NCBI GenBank assembly: GCA_033283175.1
Contig: JAWMQM010000002.1
Coordinates: 806,001 to 870,000, forward strand
DNA length: 64,000 nt
Direction: 5' to 3'
From: Pseudomaricurvus sp033283175
Lineage (GTDB): Bacteria > Pseudomonadota > Gammaproteobacteria > Pseudomonadales > Cellvibrionaceae
Under the pieces are notes generated by a model that had not been told where the DNA came from, ran no database searches, and worked only from the letters and a program-made list of their open reading frames with translations. Made by a program: the position numbers and the translations under genes. Shown piece after piece: positions 58,624 to 64,000 of this stretch; position 1 is the first letter of the stretch, and every line of letters begins with the position of its first letter.

Positions 58624-59652
58624 TCAACCAAGGCTCTTTGCCAGCATGGGACCCAACCGGTTAGCAACAACCAACGGCAGAGATTTCCACGCCTTGATGA
58701 AGAGCTGATATTTGGGGTTCATCGGGTTTACTTCCGGAACCCGATCCGACTTCACCAGAAAATATTCATAATGAAGCGGTTCCGGCTCAAAACCCCAGTT
58801 CTTTTTAAAGCTGTAGGAACCAGTCCCCTCTTTACTGCGACCAAAATCAAACCATTGAAGCCCCTGTTCCACGCTGTTTTTCATCAGCTCAGCGTACATA
58901 AAGGCATGGGCGTACATGGCCCGTGTCTCCGACCCCGAGCCGGCGTAGTACGGCAGAACCTGGTCGCGAAAGTAAAAGCTCAACACCCCGGCAATGTCAC
59001 GCCCATCGCTCTGTATCAGCAAGCTGCGGCAGTCATTGCCAAATACCTCACGCAGCATATCGAAATACCTGGCACCAAAAACCGGGGTTCCCAGGTTTCG
59101 TAAGCTTTCCGCATAGAGGTCGTACATCCGCTTGCCGTGCCAGCCCTCCTCCGAAACCAGGCCGGCTTTAATGCCCTTGCGAACCACAGCCCTTTGCTTG
59201 TTGGGGATAAACGGCAGCACGTTATCCGCAGAGTCAGGCATGCGTTTTCGAAAAGTGACGTAGAGGCTTTTTTCCGGCCAGCCCGAATCTCCCGAGGCGA
59301 TGTTTCGAAGCTCCAGACTGTCCACCTGTAATTCCCTGGCCAGATCGCACGCCGCATCGCGCAGCGCTTTCCCTGCGGCCTCACTACTGGCCAGGATGCC
59401 GCCGTAAACACAGAATGGTGTAGACACCAGATTGTTCCCGAACAACAGGCTGCGGACATGGGCCAGGGGAAGGACTCCCTGCAGCCGGCCTTCGCTTCTG
59501 GCTTGCAGGTAGTAGCAGTTGTGACCAAACGCCTGAGTAATGATGTACTGCCAACCGGACTTATGGAAAAAGGTACCGGCGGGATGCGCACTAACATACT
59601 CATCCCACTCCGGGGACGGGTCCGGCGCCAATACAGAAATCTCTAAAGACAT
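58624..59652 (-). CDS. FemAB-family protein, XrtA/PEP-CTERM system-associated (TIGR03019 type)
   Basis: The 342-residue protein is a double GNAT-fold FemAB-like acyltransferase: WDEYVSAHPAGTFFHKSGWQYII, GVLPLAHVRSLLFGNNLVSTPFCVYGGIL, NKQRAVVRKGIKAGLV, and FDFGRSKEGTGSYSFKKNWGFEP. FemAB enzymes transfer aminoacyl groups from tRNA in peptidoglycan synthesis; the XrtA variant is found only in these loci and probably decorates the polymer or sorting target, which is not established. The gene is 24 bases downstream of the deacetylase. An aminoacyl-type modification would fit the ligase-ACP-decarboxylase set in this locus. Confidence 0.94.
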   Translation of the reverse strand: MSLEISVLAPDPSPEWDEYVSAHPAGTFFHKSGWQYIITQAFGHNCYYLQARSEGRLQGVLPLAHVRSLLFGNNLVSTPFCVYGGILASSEAAGKALRDAACDLARELQVDSLELRNIASGDSGWPEKSLYVTFRKRMPDSADNVLPFIPNKQRAVVRKGIKAGLVSEEGWHGKRMYDLYAESLRNLGTPVFGARYFDMLREVFGNDCRSLLIQSDGRDIAGVLSFYFRDQVLPYYAGSGSETRAMYAHAFMYAELMKNSVEQGLQWFDFGRSKEGTGSYSFKKNWGFEPEPLHYEYFLVKSDRVPEVNPMNPKYQLFIKAWKSLPLVVANRLGPMLAKSLG

Positions 59653-59676
59653 GATTTTTTTCCTGCCACGAAGCCG

Positions 59677-60540
59677 CTAGGCATCGTGCTTTAAATGTTC
59701 ACTGAAGGCGTCTTTCATGGGCACCCATTCAAAATCCCGCACCAGCCGCTGTAACCTGGGCAGGGTTCTGGACAAATTGAGATAGTGCCGGAATACGGAT
59801 TTCATACCCGCGCCTTCGACCCGGGGTTGCTCCGGATCAATTTCCCAGGGGTGGAAATAAAAGATGCTGGGAGCCCTGTCTGTCCGGTTTACCTGCCGGA
59901 TTGCCCAGCGACTGACACCGTAGGGAAACAGCCTGAACCAGCCTCCGCCACCGCAATTAAAGTTACGCCCGGCGACCGGAACAGTTGAAATCGGAATTTC
60001 CAGCAGGCGTCCTTCGCTTACCCGGTAGGGAAACCTGGAGGCGTCCGGAATCCCGTAGAGGTCATGATTCACAGGTACCACACTGGAACTGTAGCGATAC
60101 CCACAATCAGCCAACAGATCGTGAGCCCAGAGGTTCTGCTTGCTAATTGAGTAGCTGGGCGCCCGATAGCCGACCACCTCTACGCCGCCAATATCTTCAA
60201 GGCATTGTTTACTGCTGCGGACGTCCTGGTAAAACTCCTCCCGGGTCTGCAGCAGCGCCCGCTTATGGGAATAGCCGTGGCTGGCCAGCTCGTGCCCCTG
60301 ATCCACAATATTCCTCACCAGTGCCGGATAGCGCTCCGCCACCCAGCCCAGCACGAAAAAAGTCGCCTTCAGGCCGGCCTCATCAAACAACTGCAGAATA
60401 TTGTCCGTATTGGCCTCGACCCGACAGGGCATACTGTCCCACTGATCCCGGCGGATCGTGTTCTCAAACGCCGAGACCTGGAAATAGTCTTCCACATCAA
60501 CGGTCATGGCGTTTGCCAATGTGCCCATCCCAGAATCCAT
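59677..60540 (-). CDS. XrtA-associated polysaccharide deacetylase (TIGR03006 type)
   Basis: A 287-residue CE4-like deacetylase with the diagnostic MTVDVEDYFQVSAFE (residues about 12-26, providing the metal Asp), ATFFVLGWVAERYP, HELASHGYSHKRA (metal histidines), GYRAPSYSIS and YFHPWEIDPEQPR. No signal peptide is present. It would remove N-acetyl groups from the polymer, making free amines that other enzymes could modify. The start may be the ATG at 60540 or at residue 5. It is the fourth gene from the right edge of the window in the operon. Confidence 0.94.
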   Translation of the reverse strand: MDSGMGTLANAMTVDVEDYFQVSAFENTIRRDQWDSMPCRVEANTDNILQLFDEAGLKATFFVLGWVAERYPALVRNIVDQGHELASHGYSHKRALLQTREEFYQDVRSSKQCLEDIGGVEVVGYRAPSYSISKQNLWAHDLLADCGYRYSSSVVPVNHDLYGIPDASRFPYRVSEGRLLEIPISTVPVAGRNFNCGGGGWFRLFPYGVSRWAIRQVNRTDRAPSIFYFHPWEIDPEQPRVEGAGMKSVFRHYLNLSRTLPRLQRLVRDFEWVPMKDAFSEHLKHDA

Positions 60541-60588
60541 CCCTGTACTATCCGTTACATTAATTCAGTGGTCTTTATGACTGGTGCT

Positions 60589-62100
60589 TTACCAGCGGGC
60601 TGTCACACCGATAGAAAATCGGTGTTGTACATACTCATCATCGCTGTCGTCAGACATACGCTCACTGCGACTGACATTCAGGTTCAGGTCAGTTCGACGA
60701 CCCAAATTGTGGCGCAAGCTCAGATTCAAACTACGCTGTTCCGACTCGAAGCCTTCCCGGGGGGTATTCTCACCCTCCTTGTTTTTGGAGTAGGTACAGC
60801 GCGCGGTAACATTGGTCTTTGGCGACAAACGGCGATCGGCAGCAACAGAAAAGGTGTCGTACTCCCGAATCGATGAATCAGCCAACTCCTCCCTCGTGGA
60901 ATGCGTCCCAAGAAAAGAGAGTGTGGTTCGACCCCTTGACCAGGTGTAGCCAGCCCGATAACGCTCATCGATAATCGGGCTCCTGGTGTCAACTACCTGC
61001 GCCTGTGTCAGGAAGATTGGCTGGCCATTCGGATCCAGAAACGGGTTACCATTTTCGTCCACCACCAAAAAGTCGAACTCTTCCAGCCTCAGGTCCCGGG
61101 AGAGCGTCAGTGATTCGGAGTAGTTAAACGAGAACTTACTGTGCTTATGGCGGTACTCAACATCCACAGTGGAACTGTCACCAAAGAACTGCTCACCCTT
61201 CTCTACGCGTATCTTGGTACGACTATTGGGCTGGTAGATAAAGCCCGCACTCCAGCGACTGCCATCGACTTCCTGATCCGAACCCACTACTTCGAAGTCA
61301 TTCAGATCCTCACCAGCGCTACCCACAAATTGCAGTTGCGAGCTAACCCTGTAGCCTGCTGTTGCCACCACTGTCGCCAAGCGGTCATCAAGGTTGCGGC
61401 CATCGTTGTTATCCTCGTAGGTGATCTCCCGGTAGTTACCGGAGACACTCCAGGTAAAAGGCGTACCATCCGCAAGACTGCTGACAGTGAGCGCCACCGC
61501 CTCCTCATCGCTGTCGTCAACGGAGTTGGCTGAGTTTGTCTGGGTGTTGTAGGTATAACGCAGATTCACGCCTGCCAATCCAGCCACTTCACGCTGGATA
61601 TAAGGGCTTATGGTGTGACTGTAAGTAGTATTGGTATTGCCGTTGAGATTGAGATTGGTATCTCCCGAGGCGCTGGAAGGATTCGCCGCATTTTGCTGAA
61701 TCCTTGATGATGCATCAACAAACACCGCACTCCGGTAGACCTCAAGTTTTCCATCTGCACTTAATCTTGGGTTGACATGATCCGGCTTATCGCCCGAACC
61801 GCCACCACAATCGCGGGCTCTCAGGTCGTTAAATTCTACCAGGCCGGACAGCTTCAACTGCGAGCGTCCACCGCTGCCATTAATGTTGATACTGGGGGTT
61901 ACCGTGGTAACCCATTCGTCCGTCTTGCCATCGTCATTCAGACAGATATTATCGGTGTAAACCTCTTGCGCGCTGACGCCATAGCCCGTATCCCAGTCAC
62001 CCGCACTGGCCAAGGACGGCGCAAGCAGAAACACCCCGGATACACCTGCCAGCAGAAACCCCGTATGGCCTGAACCAAGCTTATACTTCCGTATTGCCAC
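60589..62100 (-). CDS. XrtA-associated outer-membrane beta-barrel protein (TIGR03016 type)
   Basis: The 503-residue protein has a signal peptide (FLLAGVSGVFLLAPSLASA, cleavage about residue 34) followed by repeated amphipathic strands with the family's opening GYGVSAQEVYTDNICLNDD and a final SRSERMSDDSDDEYVQHRFSIGVTARW strand ending in an aromatic residue, as beta-barrels do. It is suggested to serve as the outer-membrane route or anchor for the polymer. I use GTG 62100, since GGGA lies 7 bases upstream; the frame upstream of it is the mirror of the kinase Tyr-Gly repeat and not a real N-terminus. It overlaps the kinase stop by 20 bases. Confidence 0.9.
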   Translation of the reverse strand: MAIRKYKLGSGHTGFLLAGVSGVFLLAPSLASAGDWDTGYGVSAQEVYTDNICLNDDGKTDEWVTTVTPSININGSGGRSQLKLSGLVEFNDLRARDCGGGSGDKPDHVNPRLSADGKLEVYRSAVFVDASSRIQQNAANPSSASGDTNLNLNGNTNTTYSHTISPYIQREVAGLAGVNLRYTYNTQTNSANSVDDSDEEAVALTVSSLADGTPFTWSVSGNYREITYEDNNDGRNLDDRLATVVATAGYRVSSQLQFVGSAGEDLNDFEVVGSDQEVDGSRWSAGFIYQPNSRTKIRVEKGEQFFGDSSTVDVEYRHKHSKFSFNYSESLTLSRDLRLEEFDFLVVDENGNPFLDPNGQPIFLTQAQVVDTRSPIIDERYRAGYTWSRGRTTLSFLGTHSTREELADSSIREYDTFSVAADRRLSPKTNVTARCTYSKNKEGENTPREGFESEQRSLNLSLRHNLGRRTDLNLNVSRSERMSDDSDDEYVQHRFSIGVTARW

Positions 62101-63199
62101 GCTGCTTCCCACTGTAACGATGTCTGCTGGTTGGCTTACCATCCTCGCCGTAGCCATAACCGTAGCCATAGCCGTAGCCATAACCGTAGCCATGACTCAG
62201 AAGCGGGTTCTTGCGCGCCTTATTCAGAACGACTCCGATCAGCTTGTCATCGCCAAGAAGCTTTACCGCATCCTCAACTGCTGTCTGCGAAGACTTCTCT
62301 GCAGCCACTACGAAAACGATCTGTCCCATAAAGCCGGCCAGAACTGCCGCCTCAGTAGTCAACAGCAGCGGTGGTGAATCAAAAATTATCACCCTGTCCC
62401 GGTAGCGGCTGGCAAGCTCCGTCATCAGCTCCGTCATCTTCTCCGACGCCAGAAGCTCCGTCGCGTGCTCATGCAGACCGCCTGCAGGAAGAACCCTTAA
62501 CTTGGGAATATCGGTATGAAGCAGGACATCGGAAAAGCGTTTATCCGGATTTTCCAGGAGATCAATCAACCCTTCGGAGTCATCCGGGATACCCAACATC
62601 TTCGCTGCAGACGCCTTACTGACATCGGCATCGACCAGCAGCACCGTTTTATCCTGCTCAGTGGCCATGCTCATGGCCAAATTGAGAGCTGTAAACGTCT
62701 TCCCTTCACCGGAGGTTGCGCTGGTAACCATGATCAGGTTGGCCGACTCAATCTTTGCCGGCCCCCGCTCTTCCATGTTCTGCAACAGTGGCCGCTTTAT
62801 CGTGCGATATTCATCGGCGATCCTGGACTTTGGCTTCAGCGGCGTGATCAAACCATACTGATCCAGCATTTTCAGGGGCAGCTTATGTATTTTCCGATTG
62901 CCGAGATCTTCAGCCTCCAGGCTCTCTGTATCGACTTCGGTGGCTGGCATTGCGCTCTGGAACGCTGTTGCAGGTTCCGCGACCTCGGCACCATTCCCGG
63001 TTACGACCTCCTCCTGCTCTTTTACCTCCGGGGCAGGACTTTCGGGCACTGCCGGTACCGCGGGCATTACCGGGTTCGTGGCCTCCATGCTGGCGTCTTC
63101 GGCTGGCCTTTCGCGATTAAATTTATCCGAGTTGCGAACCAGGGCCTCTTTACCCTTTTCCTTTTCCAGTTTGCTGATAGCTTTTTCGATTATATTCAT
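62081..63199 (-). CDS. XrtA-associated tyrosine autokinase (TIGR03018 type, BY-kinase)
   Basis: The 372-residue cytosolic bacterial tyrosine kinase has an acidic Pro/Glu-rich N-terminal region (30-100), then the kinase domain with Walker A ATSGEGKT (161-168), Walker A' VLLVDADV (about 186-193), and a Walker B-type VIIFDSPPLLLTTEA segment. The C-terminal cluster of autophosphorylated tyrosines is seven consecutive Tyr-Gly pairs (coded by 62147-62191) followed by RHRYSGK. BY-kinases work with the chain-length determinant, encoded 25 bases upstream. Its opposing phosphatase is likely the LMW-PTP domain fused at 38606. The gene overlaps the beta-barrel start. Confidence 0.95.
   Translation of the reverse strand: MNIIEKAISKLEKEKGKEALVRNSDKFNRERPAEDASMEATNPVMPAVPAVPESPAPEVKEQEEVVTGNGAEVAEPATAFQSAMPATEVDTESLEAEDLGNRKIHKLPLKMLDQYGLITPLKPKSRIADEYRTIKRPLLQNMEERGPAKIESANLIMVTSATSGEGKTFTALNLAMSMATEQDKTVLLVDADVSKASAAKMLGIPDDSEGLIDLLENPDKRFSDVLLHTDIPKLRVLPAGGLHEHATELLASEKMTELMTELASRYRDRVIIFDSPPLLLTTEAAVLAGFMGQIVFVVAAEKSSQTAVEDAVKLLGDDKLIGVVLNKARKNPLLSHGYGYGYGYGYGYGYGEDGKPTSRHRYSGKQRGNTEV
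62147..62191 (-). repeat. Gly-Tyr codon microsatellite in the autokinase tail
   Basis: Forty-five bases encode GYGYGYGYGYGYGYG. The unit is GGC/T TAC/T alternating (6 bp), with a 24-bp higher-order repeat (GGC TAC GGT TAT GGC TAC GGC TAT) present almost twice. Loss or gain of a 6-bp unit keeps the frame and changes the number of tyrosines. Confidence 0.95.
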
Positions 63200-63223
63200 A
63201 GTATTTACACGCTGGTCCTCAAC

Positions 63224-64000
63224 TCAGAAAAGCAATCCCTGGCCAGCACTGACCCCGGCAAAAACAACCACCAAAGACACCAGACCCGAACCGAACATAA
63301 TCGTGTTACGCAGGTGTAGCTGCTCCTGCTCAGGGGTAGTGATTACTGTCACACACCCCAAAACCGGAAGCCCTAACTTCTCGGTAACCGTATGACGATC
63401 TACAAACACCGGTTTTATCAGGGATATAAGCAATGCAACACCACCGCTGACACCCAGCGACAACAACAGCACCATAGCATTCAGCAATAGCTTGTTTGGC
63501 TCTGTCGGCTTGAGGGGAACGTAGGGAGGATCCACTACACGAAACTTGATATCTTCCGCAGTTTTTTCGACTTTCTCGGACAGCATGGCGGATTCCCTGC
63601 GTTTCAGCAGTGCATCATGCTGCTGTGAAACCACCCTGTAGTCCCGATCCAGCTGTTGCAGCTCTACTTCGATATCTGGGATGCTGTTCACCGCGTCTTC
63701 CAGCGTCTTTACACGCTGACCAAACTCATCGACCCGTACCGACACTTCAGCGATACGAGCCTCGGTTTCTGCCAACATGGTTCTCATGCTTTGGTAAACA
63801 GGACTCTCATCCAAACCGGCAAAGCTCGCCGGCCGCTCCTCCATGGCCTTTTTCAGCTCTTTCTCACGCTGTCGCTGCAAGGATCTGATTCGGTCCTTCA
63901 GCTGAATAACGGAGGGGTGCAACTCGGTATAGTTGACCGTGAGTGAGTCCAGTTTCTCCTGCAGGGCATTAATCCTCTGGTCGAGAGGAGACGCCAGACT
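63224..64000 (-). CDS. XrtA-associated polysaccharide chain-length determinant (TIGR03007 type), 5' part outside the window
   Basis: The frame is open from the right edge to the stop at 63224, giving the C-terminal 258 residues; the N-terminus lies beyond 64000. Visible: a long coiled coil (SVIQLKDRIRSLQRQREKELKKAM to DYRVVSQQHDALLKRRESAML), the PPYVPLKPTEPNKLL motif before the second transmembrane helix (P-rich motif of polysaccharide co-polymerases), a helix (LLNAMVLLLSLGVSGGVALLISLI) and a final helix near the end (IMFGSGLVSLVVVFAGVSAG). It controls polymer length with the neighbouring autokinase. Confidence 0.92.
   Translation of the reverse strand, partial: SLASPLDQRINALQEKLDSLTVNYTELHPSVIQLKDRIRSLQRQREKELKKAMEERPASFAGLDESPVYQSMRTMLAETEARIAEVSVRVDEFGQRVKTLEDAVNSIPDIEVELQQLDRDYRVVSQQHDALLKRRESAMLSEKVEKTAEDIKFRVVDPPYVPLKPTEPNKLLLNAMVLLLSLGVSGGVALLISLIKPVFVDRHTVTEKLGLPVLGCVTVITTPEQEQLHLRNTIMFGSGLVSLVVVFAGVSAGQGLLF

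Noticed and set aside
62147..62191. A short tandem array that might be taken for a CRISPR.
   Set aside because: The units are 6 bp without spacers and lie within a coding sequence.
62101..62193. An extended N-terminus for the beta-barrel protein starting MATVMATAMA.
   Set aside because: These codons are an out-of-frame reading of the kinase Tyr-Gly repeat; a GTG with a ribosome site at 62100 gives a normal signal peptide.

Overview
The window reads as chromosome of a moderately GC-rich gammaproteobacterium. Supporting this are a second-type EF-G, CmoM, TrxC, the PrpE propionyl-CoA ligase, GltX, a DTW-domain tRNA modification enzyme and a large exosortase A (XrtA) exopolysaccharide locus. I cannot fix the genus; a marine, Cellvibrionales-like lineage is a guess. 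No insertion sequence, prophage, CRISPR array or rRNA gene is visible.

Positions 1-25731 are housekeeping and stress genes in short units on both strands: the tail of a TesB-like thioesterase, msrA, a short Ppx/GppA phosphatase, a secreted protein with a TonB-type C-terminal domain, a HTH regulator, a membrane J-domain protein, cmoM, a GIY-YIG protein, a DTW tRNA enzyme, an M16C metalloprotease, a hybrid histidine kinase, a CvfB-like S1 protein, DUF1415, prpE, DUF3014, a coiled-coil protein, EF-G2, trxC, a HAD phosphatase, an Nmad3-domain protein, a small DksA-type protein, tRNA-Ala(GGC), a membrane protein behind a perfect CRP-type palindrome, and gltX.

Positions 25983-28838 hold three overlapping genes resembling a Gtr module: a lipid-linked sugar transferase, a GtrA flippase and a polytopic GT-C transferase. 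They would add a sugar side group on the outer face of the membrane.

Positions 29057-64000 form an unusually long XrtA-associated polysaccharide locus in four blocks. (a) 29057-33762, plus strand: AMP-forming ligase, fold-III PLP decarboxylase, and an asparagine-synthase-like enzyme without the glutaminase cysteine. (b) 33823-40345, minus strand: an ATP-grasp/low-molecular-weight tyrosine phosphatase fusion, GT2, sulfotransferase, acyl carrier protein, two alpha/beta hydrolases with altered nucleophile elbows, and GT2. (c) 40631-43714, plus strand: TPR protein, GT-A protein and polysaccharide pyruvyl transferase. (d) 43718 to the right edge, minus strand: a nearly gapless run of 18 genes covering chain-length determinant, tyrosine autokinase, outer-membrane beta-barrel, deacetylase, FemAB, glycosyltransferases, exosortase A, amidotransferase, Wzy-like ligase/polymerase, a second deacetylase and a Wzx flippase.

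Together these look like a Wzx/Wzy-type exopolysaccharide factory carrying acidic (sulfate, pyruvate) and possibly amino-acyl decorations, coupled to the XrtA protein-sorting system. No PEP-CTERM substrate is encoded in the window. The ligase-ACP-decarboxylase set is the strongest candidate for unrecorded chemistry, because its logic resembles ACP-tethered amino acid decarboxylation in butirosin biosynthesis.
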